A stretch of 64,000 nucleotides of DNA from Micrasema longulum (lineage: Eukaryota > Arthropoda > Insecta > Trichoptera > Brachycentridae). A model generated the notes under the pieces. The model was given only the letters and a program-made list of their open reading frames with translations, had not been told where the DNA came from and searched no databases. The position numbers and the translations under genes were made by a program. This document shows positions 1 through 10,905 of the stretch, in pieces. The stretch covers positions 62,001-126,000 of the forward strand of contig JAGVSM010001341.1 in assembly GCA_022494885.1 (NCBI GenBank), given 5' to 3'. How positions within the stretch are numbered: position 1 is the first letter of the stretch; each line of letters begins with the position of its first letter.

Positions 1-60
1 AAAATTTATAAAAATAAATCAGTTTTACAGAAAAAAAAAACAAAAATTACGAGACAGTAT

Positions 61-735
61 TTTTTTATTTTTATTTATTCAGGAAAAACAACAGTTGTTT
101 TATAAGAATACAAAATATAAAAAATAGTACATACATCCAGTTAAAGTTTTTCACAAATATAATGAGAGAACATGTTACACAGAAAAGAGAAAAATAATAT
201 GTTATATAGGGCCTTGCGAAAAAAAAGAGCTCGTAAGAAGGTTAAGGGATGAGGAAATAGAGTGGAGGAAAGGAGGAGAGGGATTTTCATAATATAGTTG
301 ACCAATTCAACATTTTAATAAAATAAAATAAACATATTAAAAGGAACATAAACTTATTACACACTGACAAATGTTTCATTTTACAGTGTTTCAAAAAGTT
401 TTTTTTTGAAGTCACAAAATTTAATTAAATTTAGAGTAGCTACAATAAATAAACGAGTTTTGAACATAATTTTTTTTGGGCAATGAGTTATAAAAAGAAT
501 AAACTTGTCGTGTTTACTTTACGGGACAATTGATTGAAATACGCTCCAAGAGATATGGACTATCGATAAAATTGTTTAAAATTTTGAAGAGGAAAGACAG
601 GTCAGAAATGCTTCTACGTTGAGTAAGGGAAGTTAAACTATGAAAAGAAGAAGAGTCTTCATACGAGTCAAAGTATGTAAGAGATTTACGATCCAGAAGT
701 TTAAGGAATCAATTCTGTATTCTATCTAGTTGTAA
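61..735 (-). mobile_element. Jockey-like LINE 3' fragment (LINE-A)
   Basis: Read on the minus strand from about 735, one frame gives the typical C-terminal tail of a Jockey-type reverse transcriptase ORF, with RRSISDLSFLFKILNN followed by IDSPYLLERISINCP. It carries two in-frame stops, so it is dead. The remaining part down to base 61 is its AT-rich 3' UTR, which recurs nearly unchanged at 45545-45905 and in part at 61050-61190. The RT palm is missing (5' truncation). Clade assignment rests on motif memory. Confidence 0.75.
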
Positions 736-1770
736 TATTTATATAAATTGTATATCGAGGAATAAACAATAAAGTCCTTGTGGTGGGTCTCAATATTTTT
801 AGTATTTTTTTTTCTAAAAATGATTTAAAAAATCCGTAATAATTGTTTTTAAAGAAATATTTTTTTAAAAAATTATTTTTCATTTTTCACCACTGACCGG
901 GTTTTGTTGTGACCAACACCATTAGATTGGTGTATTAGATAACTGAATTTAATTAAAAAAATTATTTTGCTTTTTTCGGATTTGGTGCCTTACCGGTGAT
1001 GAATAATAACATGATATAACTTTGTTATATACCTTAAAAATGTGATTTTACAATTTGATCATTTTTATTTGCCGTAAATACTTGTACCGATAGCAACTAA
1101 TTCCAAACCACGCCCCTTCCGGGAAACGGTTACGAAATTAACCTTTTCGTTCCGATCACACCCTTTTAATAAGATCAGACTTATCCGCACTCTACATAAG
1201 TTAGCTGTGCCCTAACTCGAACTCCGAACTTCTGCACGTCAGACGTAATCGATAGCTATTTGCATCACTATCCAGAAATACTCACCTCTCGCTGGCTTAG
1301 CCTGTCTGCAAACTGAGCTGCAAAGCCCAGTTCGGAATTAGAACTGACTATCGCCATGCATTAGCCGCTAGACTAAGGATAGACCTTTTACAGCTACAAA
1401 CTTCTATGAATCTATAAAAGTATAATATATTAGATCCGATCGATAAAAGAGTACCTAAATTTCTATCTGACAAACATTTTTTTTTCAGAATGTAAAAATG
1501 CGATGCAAATGGCAGGTTTAAAAATGATTAAACTGAAATATATTGTATGTTACGTGTTAAAGCTGAAAGAATTTGTAAGTTAAGTGACAAAGTTGAAATA
1601 ATTTGTAAGTTTAGTTAGAGAGTTTAAATATTTTTCAACAGCTGAAATATTTAGTTTATTACGTGATAAAGCTGAAAAGTTTGTAAATTAAGTAATAAGG
1701 TACCAGTTTTATGTAAACTAAAATAATAGAGCTGATTTTTATTTCGTCATTTATTTAATAGTTCACCAGA
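736..1770. other. Non-coding stretch with a P1 fragment and a degenerate tandem repeat
   Basis: No gene is visible. 855-945 matches the P1 repeat in minus orientation (ACTGACCGG beside a T-rich run). 1080-1400 is GC-richer and looks single-copy inside the window. 1525-1705 holds imperfect tandem units around AAAGCTGAAAGAATTTGTAAG with a period of about 35-45 bases. Confidence 0.5.
1525..1705. repeat. Degenerate tandem repeat
   Basis: The phrase AATTTGTAAGTTAAGTGA(C/T)AAAG(C/T)TGAAA recurs about four times with drift. Units are too diverged to give an exact period by eye. No coding potential is seen. Confidence 0.5.
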
Positions 1771-2392
1771 ATATATATATATATTTATATATATAAAAGG
1801 CAATGTTTGTATGTGTGTCCTTAATGAACTGAATAACTACTAGGCCGATTTACGTGCTATTTTCAGCAAAATGTAGATATTTCCCACGAGCGTATTTATA
1901 GATATTAAAATCTTCAATTTAGTAATGAGAAAAAAAAAGTTATGAGCGTTAAGGTTTTTATTTATCTCCAGGGTTGCATTCGACGAGAATGCATATAATA
2001 AAAAAAAAGAAAGATGTTATTTTTTAGTTTATAAAAAAAGTTTGTTTTTGAAACAAACAACATTCGTTTTTTGTGGATCCCAATCAGATAATTTCCTTAA
2101 ACTCCTAAAAATTTCAACCCATTTGTTTATTTTTACTGGTTTTTTGGTAATATAAACATAATATCAGTTGAAATATAATACATTTTTGAAAATTGCACAC
2201 CTGAATACAGTGCACCCCTGTTGGTGAGAAGAACAAAGTTTGACATTTGAAAAAAGCATTCTGTATTTGAAAAAATATTATTTAAAGTTTTGGAATTTAA
2301 CCATAATCATTACTCTACCTACTCAAATTCAATATTTAAAAATGAATTATTTTAAGTTCTGGAGTTCAATCATAAACAAGTACCTAGGTACA
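1770..2392 (+). mobile_element. Helitron-like element, 3'-truncated copy
   Basis: It aligns along most of its length with the complete copy at 47735-48336: the opening TATATAAAAGGCAATGTTTG with GCCGATTTACGTGC, then GATATTAAAATCTTCAAT, CAGGGTTGCATT and TTTTGTGGATC. It stops near 2392 and lacks the terminal hairpin and CTAGT end. No Rep/helicase coding is present, so it is a non-autonomous relic. Confidence 0.65.
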
Positions 2393-2504
2393 ACAAAAAC
2401 GCTAAATATAATATATACATCCTTTCGATTGTGTTTATTTAATCTATATACGAGCATGCATAAGTACTTTTACATTGAAAGAACAAGTTATACCTCCTAT
2501 ATTT

Positions 2505-2727
2505 GGCGGCCTCCGTGGTGTAGGGGTCAAGACGCTTGACTCACGCCCGGAAGGTTCCGGGTTCGATTCCCGGTGAGAACACAAAAATTAAAAATGTGAT
2601 TTTTCTCAAGCCTGGTTGTTCTGTAATGTAATTCACCACTGTAATTGGGCCTCCTGGCCTGTTGTGGTGCAAAAAAAAAAATATATAAAAAAAAATATAT
2701 AAAAAAAAAATATATATAAATATATAT
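2505..2727 (+). mobile_element. tRNA-derived SINE with A-rich tail
   Basis: The head has a pol III A box (TGGTGTAGGGG) and a perfect B box (GGTTCGATTCC) at normal spacing, with a T arm stem CCGGG/CCCGG. The acceptor arms do not pair and the unit runs on into a non-tRNA body, so this is a SINE and not a tRNA gene. The body ends in a run of A followed by AT repeats near 2672-2727. Its body differs from the other SINEs in the window. Confidence 0.75.
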
Positions 2728-2749
2728 AAATATTTATACCTACACTACA

Positions 2750-3240
2750 AAATACAATGAAGAATATCAGCTTCATAATGATTATTGCCTTCAAATCATT
2801 GAAAACATTTGTTCATAAATCCATATTACAGTACGAAATTATCGGATGGGGTGGTGCTTTTAAAACAAATATTTTACCGGTCAAAAAAATACAAAAACAA
2901 ATTATAAAAGTTATTTTTTAAAAACCGTCTACTTTTCCCACTGTTAAAATTTTTAAGGTTTTAGATATAAATTGTTAGATAAAAAGACTTGTTTGTTTCA
3001 AATACATAAAGACAAAATAAATTGTGTTTTTAGGTCACAAAACGTAAGTACGCGACCTAGAACAGGTGGTAATATCTTAATTCCCAAATTAAAAACAACT
3101 ACAGTACAACATCATTATACTTACAGAAGAATATTTTTCTTTAATGAAATGGAAAAAAAAATACAGTCAGGAATACAATATATTTAAGAAAGAAGTAAAA
3201 AGTTACATTTATAATTCTTCCTTGTGTAGCACTGATTAAA
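2750..3240 (+). mobile_element. LINE C-terminal fragment (LINE-B)
   Basis: Broken frames give EIIGWGGAFKTNILPVKKIQ and, after a stop and shift, a 71-codon stretch (2972-3187) with GNILIPKLKTTT. This is the post-RT C-terminal region of a non-LTR element. The WGG block resembles the minus-strand relic at 61740-62420. Several stops and frameshifts show it is inactive. Confidence 0.6.
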
Positions 3241-3889
3241 AACAGCATTCATAATTTTTTTTGTAATTTATAAATGTTATCCTAAAAATATAAATAATTA
3301 AAAATAAAATAAACATATATAATTCAAGGTACTGAAGTAGAAAATAAAAATGATCTCAATTGAATTATATAACTATATAAGAACATTCAATCCATCCAAT
3401 CTTCACATTCGTTTGAAAATGCCCTAACAAGGCGAAACAAGTGTCACGAAATTTTTTTTTACAGTTTTAAATTTGTAAAAATAAAATAATGTGTTCAGTA
3501 GACTCAAATCAGTGTTTGATTTCTAATATTATAAGTTTAAAATAGCTTTTTGCGATAATTTCTGCATTTCGAACTTCAAAACGAGAAAAATTAGACTCCC
3601 GAACAATATTACAATAAAATTAATAAAACAACTACTTGATTAGTATATTAAAATAAATAATAAGTCAAATAATAAAAAAATAACAAAATATCACAATTGA
3701 AGCACTAACTTTAAACAATTAAATCTAAGAATTTAAAAAGGCGATTAATAAAGAGAAAAAAAAACAATAAACAATATTTCTTTTAGTCTGCTCCCGTTTA
3801 GTTAGTAAGATAGAATCACTCTCATTTCACACCTCCCATATATATAAAACATGACAAAAATACATGATTTATTAGGTCTATATAGTTAG
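3241..3889. other. AT-rich non-coding stretch
   Basis: No gene is seen. 3400-3440 contains CCTAACAAGGCGAAACAAG, a weak P1-like core. 3775-3850 (CTTTTAGTCTGCTCCCG) resembles 6560-6600 beside the P1 pair, suggesting that a longer P1-related element once extended here. Confidence 0.4.
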
Positions 3890-4125
3890 ATTTAATATTA
3901 AGTAGACACTTTTAAAATAAAAAAAGTATAAATTTCTTTAGTAAATTACACCTTGATAAAGAAGCTTGTGAAGCTTAAAAACAGGTATATGGAAGGATTT
4001 TTTTAAAAAACAAAGTTGTTTTATTAATATTATTACAAAATGTTATTAAATATTTGTATATACTTTTGTATGTCTACCGGTTTCGAGACATACCCGTCTC
4101 TTCGTCACGACGCCAACACTACATG
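3890..4125. repeat. P1 repeats, head-to-head copies
   Basis: A plus copy (3890-4045) contains TTGATAAAGAAGCTTG and AAACAAAGTTGTTTTATT. A minus copy (4030-4125) contains ACCGGTTTCGAGACA then GTCTCTTCGTCACGA. The minus copy, read on its own strand, has the layout TGACGA + A + GAGAC/GTCTC stem + GAAACCGGT, which resembles a hammerhead ribozyme core. Confidence 0.55.
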
Positions 4126-4740
4126 CATTTCAATAAGCAACCCTAACATGCATGAAAATATTTGTGGGAGAAAAAGTTGAAAAAATAAATTTTAATTTTT
4201 AATATTATGTTTGTAACTTAAAATAATGAAAATTCCATTTATTAAGATAAAATAAAATAAATAAAAGAAAAACCGCTGAATTTTTTAACGATTACCAAAA
4301 AAAATAACATTTATTTAGTCAATACGATTTTTTTTTACAGAAATTAGAATATTTGTATGGAATTTCAAGTTAAATTTGTCAGTAATGTATTACGGTAGTC
4401 AAAATTTAATAAAATACCTCATATAATATTTTAACCCAATTTTAAAAGTTGACGATGTCGGTAGGTCCTATGAGAGTAGCATGTCATGAAATGTAAGGAA
4501 TAAATAGATAATACGATAATATTTTGTCAGAGTGTAAAGTGCTTACGACAAAGTGCTGCTAAACTTATTAAAAAACATCGTTGATAAAATATAGGCTTAA
4601 TATAAAATACAAAATATTTTTTCCCTCTTTAATTTATAGCGCAACTAAATACAGCTCCAGCAAACTAAAAATTGATCCCTGTAATTTAGATTTATAGCTA
4701 GCATTATTCAGAAAAGGATACAAACTATTTTTGGATGTAC

Positions 4741-5752
4741 GTTAGAACTTAAATTATCCGAACTTCAACTATCTAAATTGCTGATTATCCGAATCGCTTT
4801 CAGAATTAAAAAAATAAATTAAGACGGAAACGCACTGCGATTTGCAAAATAACGACTTGGCTGCCCGAAAACGGACGATGACAGTCAAACAGTTTACTTT
4901 ATATACATTTACAGTACGGTACATAGGTACATATTGTACTAATGTACATCACTAGTAACTACCCCTGACATGTAAAAGTGTTGCCTTTTCATTTAATTAA
5001 TTAAAAGCTCATTTTTTATTTTCAAACATTCATTTTCACCATATATACTATCCCGTCTATATTACTGTAATAGAATATAAGCAAATCTCCCAAAATATCA
5101 AACTAATAAACTTTTATCTGTTTTCAATGCAGCAGCAAGGCTTATTACGGGAGTAAAAAATATTCTCACATCTCACAACATCTTCGAGATTTGCACTGGT
5201 TAAAAAGCCCAGAGAGAATAAAATACAAGCTGTGCTGGACAGTATTCAAATCCTTTCATGAAATGGCTCCAAAATACCTATCGGACCTTTGTATCAAGGA
5301 AAATACATGTCGAAAAAAATCTACTCTTGGTCAGCATTTGATTCAGGAAGAGGAAAACTTGTTGAAATCCGGCGCTCCCCAAACACTAGATTTAGAGATC
5401 GTGCTTTTGCCGCCTCCGGCCCCTCTGCCCGGAACCAATTGCCTTTAAACTTACAAATCATCGACAGTCCCAGTCAGTTCAGATCCCAACTAAAATCCCA
5501 CTTTTTTAAACTATCATACCCTCAATTTTAAATCTGGAAATATAATATTTCACTTTAGTTTAGTTATAATGTAAGTTGAGATATACAATTGTAAAGCGCC
5601 CTTGAGGTGATTTTTTACAAAAATGGCGCTATATAAATCAGCCAAATATTATTATTATTTTTATATATACTATATAATATAACTATCCAATTTTTTTATT
5701 ATCCGAATCGGGTCCGGTCCCAATTGATTCGGATAGTTGGAGTTCTACTGTA
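4741..5752 (+). mobile_element. pogo/Tigger-like DNA element relic hosting an L2-type LINE
   Basis: The left end (GTTAGAACTTAAATTATCC, then GATTATCCGAATCG) and the right end at 5690-5752 (TTATCCGAATCGGG, ATAGTTGGAGTTCTACTG) form diverged terminal inverted repeats with the repeated TATCCGAA word typical of pogo/Tigger-like elements, flanked on the right by TA. No transposase is readable. The interior is largely occupied by the LINE at 5080-5660. Confidence 0.5.
5080..5660 (+). mobile_element. L2/CR1-type LINE 3' end
   Basis: The translation runs FNAAARLITGVKKYSHISQ, then LRDLHWLKSPERIKYKL and HEMAPKYLSDLC, shifts frame once, and ends RDRAFAASGPSARNQLPLNL with SQFRSQLKSHFF. This order matches the C-terminus of L2-type reverse transcriptase ORFs. 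The 3' UTR has the L2-like GTAAAGCGCC ... GGCGCTATATAAATC pair followed by ATT repeats. A frameshift near 5290-5390 makes it non-functional. A related tail occurs at 49020-49090. Confidence 0.8.
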
Positions 5753-5759
5753 CTTACAA

Positions 5760-6110
5760 TATTACGTTTGAATTACAGAGTAGATAAATTAATCTATGGC
5801 AAAGATCACAGTAAAATATTTAAATAGATGAAACAAAATGGCGAAGCGTGAGCTGGTTCACGAGAGTAGGTTTATTACACTTTGTAAGTGTCACAGCGCA
5901 AATGGATAACATGGGAATGAAGTGAATTTTCTGACCGTTTTGTGAATTTTCTGATTCCTCTGATTCTTCAGCGGTAAAACTCCGCACTGTAATAGCTTCG
6001 TTTTTGTTGTCTCAGTAAAATTATTTTTGTTATTGCTAGATCTTTTATTTTTGTTTGTTATGAATTACATTTTTCGCGATGGTTTATTTTTGAATAATTA
6101 TTGTGATGTA
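5760..6110. other. Non-coding stretch
   Basis: No gene or repeat is recognised. The base composition is a little less AT-rich than the neighbours. Confidence 0.4.
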
Positions 6111-6800
6111 AAATAAAATAAAATAAATATAACAACTTTGTTTTTAACCACTAATATTGTTTTTTCCACCGACCGGTTTTAAAGCAACCAAGCTTCTTCG
6201 TATATATGGGAACATTGTAATACAATATATACACATAATAATATAGGAACATTGTTAAAAAATCACAAAGACTAAGTCAATAAATAAAATCAATCTGGGA
6301 TATACTAAATAAATTGTAATGATTGCGATTCAATCTACATTCGAAAAACTAAAAGAAACTTTAATATTAGAGAAAAATAACACTTAAAACGCTAAAATAA
6401 TAATAGTTTTTCTGAATTCACAAACCATCTGATAAAAAATAATCATAACTTGTATTTCATGTTGAAAATAAAATATTAAAATTAGACAACTTAGGAATAT
6501 TAGAAATTAAAAAAGCGATTAAAAGATAATAAGAAAAAAGTAATTAATAACCAAATAAACTAAATTTCTTTTAGTCCACTCCTGCCTAGCTTCGAAAATA
6601 ATCATATAAAATTACAACCCTTTTAGAAAAAAGAAGACTTGATTTCTTGGCTCCACGTGTAGTATTTAGTAAACATGATAAAAATAAAATAACAAAGAAT
6701 TCATTAGTTACGTAAACTTTGACGAAAAAGCTTGTTTGCTTTGAAACCGGTGGATGAAATTTTTTTATTTTATTTAAAAACGTTGTTTTATTTATTTTAT
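6110..6800. repeat. P1 foldback element, copy 1
   Basis: The left end (AACAACTTTGTTTTTAA ... CCACCGACCGGTTTTAAAG ... AGCTTCTTCG) and the right end (TTGACGAAAAAGCTTG ... TTTGAAACCGGTGGATG ... AACGTTGTTTTATT) are reverse complements over about 90 bases and face each other about 450 bases apart. This gives a MITE-like foldback about 690 bases long. The interior carries no open frame. Confidence 0.6.
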
Positions 6801-7164
6801 TAGAATTAATAACCGCATAGTAAGTGCTTCAAATATAAAATTTAAATTATTATGTGTTTTAGATTTTGCGATGCGTTTTTGTAGCGAAAATTGATTGGCG
6901 ATTTAACACGTATTTCGATCGGGGTCAAAGCTGATACTAAATCCAGGTGATAGATAATGAGTAATTATTTGTTTTTTGAAATCTTCATGTAGGTGCAAAA
7001 GGGACAGGATTGTATTAAACCAGAGGAAAGGAGACAGTTAAAGGAATTAATTTACGCTAAGACCCTTTATAAAAAACAGCTATACCACAAAACATTGAAA
7101 TCATTTAAATAAAATACATTAATTAAACAAGTTCAATTGTTTTCTTTTTTGAAGCATTAATTTT

Positions 7165-7660
7165 GTTGTAACTTATTATAATTTCAATAAAAACTTTGTT
7201 CTTCACTACGTATTAAAAAAACCGAACAGTTTCAAAGCTATAAAAGCTTTCTTATAAAATAATAATTTACTAAGGAATACTATCCTATACTATTTTAACA
7301 GTGTCTACTAAATATTAAATCTAAATATGTGTAAGAAATACGTCAAGTCCTTTTTTTATGCAGTGTTTTGTTTTTGTGAAGTAAGGAGGTGCTGGGTGAG
7401 AACGGTTTAATTCCCTTCACCCCTCACCTACTAATTTTGTACCACTTAACTTCACAAGAACAACACACTAAATGATAAAAAGACTTGGCTTATTAGCTTC
7501 AAATGTTTTGATTTAATATTTGTAGACACTGTTAAAATTAAATAGGATAATATTCATAAGCAAAATATATCCTGACAAGGAAGTTTGTGTAGCGTTCAAA
7601 ACGGTAGGTAAAAAAAAAATGGTCAAAAAATAAAGTTGTTGAATTTCAATTTTTAATTAA
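7165..7660. repeat. P1 foldback element, copy 2
   Basis: A second long inverted repeat of the same family. Left: AAAACTTTGTTCTTCAC ... CAGTTTCAAAGC ... TTTTAACAGTGTCTACTAAA. Right: GATTTAATATTTGTAGACAC, CCTGACAAGGAAGTTTG and AAATAAAGTTGTTG. The arms are about 150 bases and extend beyond those of copy 1. The spacer of roughly 170 bases has no gene. Confidence 0.6.
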
Positions 7661-7744
7661 ATTGTATTTTGATCAAATTTAAAAAAATCTCTATGTCAAA
7701 GTGGCATATGTACATGATAATGATTTGGTGTGGTAATCATTTAG

Positions 7745-7900
7745 AAAGCGATATCATCATTACTACCCTATCCGAACCCTGAGGTTCTAGGGCACTGCAT
7801 TAGAACATTAAATGCAGCGTTGTTTGATCATCAGTTTCATGAAGTAGGGTGATTAGTCTTAGGTACCAGTCTAAGGACAGTAAAATATTGCATTGGAAAC
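7745..7900 (-). mobile_element. SINE 3'-tail fragment
   Basis: GGGCACTGCATTAGAACA, GTACCAGTCTAAGGAC and AAAATATTGCA match, in minus orientation, the 3' tail shared by the SINEs at 17925, 20722 and 33112. The tRNA-like head is missing. Confidence 0.6.
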
Positions 7901-8244
7901 TTCTTTTATTTACTCGGATCAATTTTAGAGATCTTGTTGCCTCTTTTTGGATCCTCGCATTTCAAAAAAAATTTTGAAGATTCTATGAATAGATAATTAC
8001 TTTTTTAACATTAAAAAATGATTAGGAAATGTTCTTGTTACTATGAATTCACGTTTACTGTTTTCAATTCCCCTATCGATGTGAGTGCAAATAAGTAAAT
8101 ATAGTAAATTTAACGGTCACAATCAAACTTATTTTCAGTAAGTTCAAGAAGTTCAGTGCTATAGGAATTTCGATAAAAAAAAATGTTGTTAAAAATTAAA
8201 ACATTTAATTGCATGACGAAGTTTCACGAAAATGTATAAAAAAA

Positions 8245-8604
8245 TTAATAAAGGTGAACTCCTTTGAACGACGCCGACGTCACTAGTTCTTCTGAATCAA
8301 GCAATAATAGTATTGTGATTTTGAGATTTCCAGACAACGGAAAGTCAACCCACCATATGCAGAACTCACCGAAGAGAACTTGTAATGTCACAGGCGGAGT
8401 AATTTTAAAATGAAAATCATGGCGCTGATAATATGATATTTGAAAAAATGGATTGGTTTGATAGTCTATTAACAAACACACATTTTTGAAAAATCCCTTG
8501 TTGTGATGCTGATAGAGTATGTTAGTTTGTAAGCTTATTAGTAGACCAAGAGAATTAAGTCCGATCGGGCAAACGTCGCGCGTCGTCACCCCTCTACAAG
8601 CCAT
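8245..8604 (-). CDS. Unrecognised 119-codon frame
   Basis: An ATG-initiated frame of 119 codons on the minus strand. The predicted protein has no motif I recognise and no clear signal peptide. The length is unusual for this AT-rich sequence, yet codon-level evidence of selection is absent and neighbouring sequence gives no splice sites or partners. It may be chance or a piece of an unknown transposon. Confidence 0.15.
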   Translation of the reverse strand: MACRGVTTRDVCPIGLNSLGLLISLQTNILYQHHNKGFFKNVCLLIDYQTNPFFQISYYQRHDFHFKITPPVTLQVLFGEFCIWWVDFPLSGNLKITILLLLDSEELVTSASFKGVHLY

Positions 8605-8949
8605 TCAGCTCATACTGAGTAATCCTTTCACTACACATTGAAACTTTAAGGACACCTTGATTCAGACATCTACCTTGAATATCGAAGTGAAAAACCACAG
8701 ATTTAATTAAATTCAACTGATTTCTCATGTTATTTTCTTTAATTTGACCATGAAATCATAATTTTTGATTAAACTGCAAAAATATAAATATTAATGATTT
8801 TTACAATTTATTAAATAAACAGTTTAACTCAATATATTATTTAGTTAGAAAGAATAGATAATTATTATCAATTTCATATTAATTTTAAGCGAGCAGCTTA
8901 CAACTGATATGCAGAAATCTATTTTAACGAAAGTTAGCTGTTGGCGCAC

Positions 8950-10000
8950 TTTAACTTTTCCGAAACAAATCTAGTTTATTTTGAACCTATTGAAACTACA
9001 AATTGATATCAGCTCTTGTGGCAGCTTATTCCAACTATCAACAACCATATTGCTCAGGAAATGCTTCCGTGGATTTAGATTCAATCTCGTTTTCTTCAGC
9101 CTAAGACTGTGGCCTCGAAGACGAGCATCTTGAACATGGGATCAAAATTTGGGTAGCTATAGTGACTGTAAAGTATATTGTATGTCACCCTTTTCTCGCC
9201 GTTCCTGCAGTGTTGTGAGACCGAGAGTTAACAGTCTCTTCACACATGGAAGCCGTTTTAGGCTCAGCGACAACTTTGAAGCTCATCTTTGGGTTCTTGC
9301 CAACAATTTGATATCCTTAACAAAATCGGAATTATATATCTAAAACCTGTATTTGAGAGTAGGTCTGATATGGGTTTGGTATATTTGAGTAGATATTTGG
9401 TGTTATATATGAAAAAGCTTTTTTTATCGAGTAGATAATTAAATGGGATTTTTTGTTATGTTTAATATGTGACATTTCCATTTCAAGTCATCTGTTATTG
9501 TTATTCCGTGGTCTTTTTATTATTTCTCAGCTTTCAAATCTACACCATTTAGACTATACATAAGTTTGGGGGTTTTCAAGCTGATCTGAAAAACTGTAGA
9601 TTTGTTAACATTGAAAATGAGATGCCATTTCTTAGCCCATTCATGAATACTGTCCAGGTCTTGCTGTAGTTGATTTGAGCGAGTGAGTGGGTTTGCATAC
9701 AGCTTTGTATCATCGGCAAACATTTAGGACTCGATTGCTGGTAAATCTATTATACAGAGTATAAAGAGAACCGGACCAAGTACGGATTCCTACGGAGCAC
9801 CGCTTAATACTGGTTCTTCACGCGACAGTCTGTCACCAACTCGAACTTGATATGTTCGTCCTGTAAGAAAGTCTTCAATCCAGTCGTAAATCTTCCTATG
9901 TGTCCTAAAGGATTCCTATGTGGTACAGTTTGGCGAACAATATTTTAGTTGGTACTATATCAAATGCTTTTTCGAAGTTTAACTCTAGATAATATCCGTT
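8950..10000 (-). pseudogene. CR1-type LINE reverse transcriptase relic (LINE-C)
   Basis: Reading the minus strand from 10000: FEKAFDIVPTKILFAKLY (RT domain 2-3 region), a degraded GVPQGSVLGP block, MFADDTKLYANPL with the catalytic ADD (9700-9723), HEWAKKWHLIFNVNKS, then the C-terminal part with SLKRLPCVKRLLTLGLTTLQ and LNPRKHFLSNMVVDSWNKLP. The order RT palm, thumb, C-terminus fits CR1-clade ORF2. Many stops and shifts show it is dead. The endonuclease part is missing. Confidence 0.8.
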
Positions 10001-10165
10001 AAAACAAATTTATCACGTCAATCCTTCCGAAATCGTACCTGAGACCTCAAGCATAGCAGGCAAATGCGCCAACCATGACACTATAATAGTCGTGCATTAT
10101 ACACGGCAGTGCATTGGAACACCGAATGCAATGCCCATGCACAAAGAGGTATAATGATATTGATT
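9990..10165 (-). mobile_element. SINE fragment
   Basis: GAAATCGTACCTGAGACCTC is a decayed B box read in reverse, followed by AGGCAAATGCGCCAACCATGA (A-box side) and by the GCAGTGCATTGGAACACC tail phrase. The order suggests a rearranged minus-strand copy of the SINE family at 20722 and 33112. Confidence 0.5.
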
Positions 10166-10369
10166 TTTGTAAAATAGGCTATTTAAAAAACGAGTGAGAG
10201 TGCTCATGTATGAGACATTTTTGATTTATCTTTTTAATTCTTAAAGTAACAAATATTCCGAACATTGTTTAAAAATAATTTAAACTTTAGTGTCAATAGA
10301 ATCTTTTTGAAAAAAATCAGAATATGTTCCATTTGTAAAAACCATGAATGGGACAAGCCTTGCAAAGGA

Positions 10370-10560
10370 CATAATATTGAATCGGGTTGTGGTTCTGTGG
10401 CTAGCGTTGTGGACTTACGGATCAGAGGTTTGAGGTTCGTACCCCACCTACCCTAACTGGATTTCCGTATTCTAAAAGTGAGTTATTTAAAACTCGTTAA
10501 AATTGGCCACTAAAATTTAAGTATTTGGATAAATTATAAGAACGCTAATATTTCTTTTAC
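10370..10560 (+). mobile_element. SINE, head and body (family 1)
   Basis: A tRNA-like head (GTGGCTAGCGTTGTGGAC, then GAGGTTCGTACCCCAC) is followed by the body AAAAGTGAGTTATTTAAAAC and TAAATTATAAGAACGC. The same head and body occur at 17925-18090 and, in reverse, at 56035 and 57205. The copy stops before the shared 3' tail. Confidence 0.7.
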
Positions 10561-10719
10561 TATTAAAAAAAAACAAAACAAAATTAGTTTAAAAAAATGT
10601 TCAATCTAAAAAACTAAGTTAACACCTTCACGTAATATTTAAGCACATGTGTAAACACATACTTTAATGTTTCATAAAATTAGAATTGGGGTAGAAACAT
10701 TTGTTATAAAGAGATTTAA

Positions 10720-10905
10720 GTAAGGTTTCAATTCCCGGCACGGGTGACATGAAATATTTATTTTAAAACGTGTTTTCGCACTGTAATATTTCATAGTCCC
10801 TGGACTGGCACCCGAAGCGTAAGACTGATTATTTTACCTTCATGTAACAAAAAATGATTAAGATCAGCTGCGATTGGTGTACAAATTGGTGGAAAGGGTA
10901 ATTAT
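10720..10905 (+). mobile_element. SINE, 3' part (family 2)
   Basis: It starts inside the B box (GTTTCAATTCCCGGCACGGG), continues with TGAAATATTTATTTTAAAAC, and ends in the shared tail TCCCTGGACTGGCACCCGAA with CATGTAACAAAAAATGATTA. The 5' half of the head is missing. It corresponds to the family-2 SINEs at 20722 and 33112. Confidence 0.7.

Noticed and set aside
2240..2539. 99-codon plus-strand frame
   Set aside because: It crosses from the Helitron relic into the SINE head and shows no motif, so it is a chance frame.
2505..2582. Possible functional tRNA gene
   Set aside because: A and B boxes and the T arm are good, but the acceptor arm does not pair and the unit continues into a SINE body with an A-rich tail.
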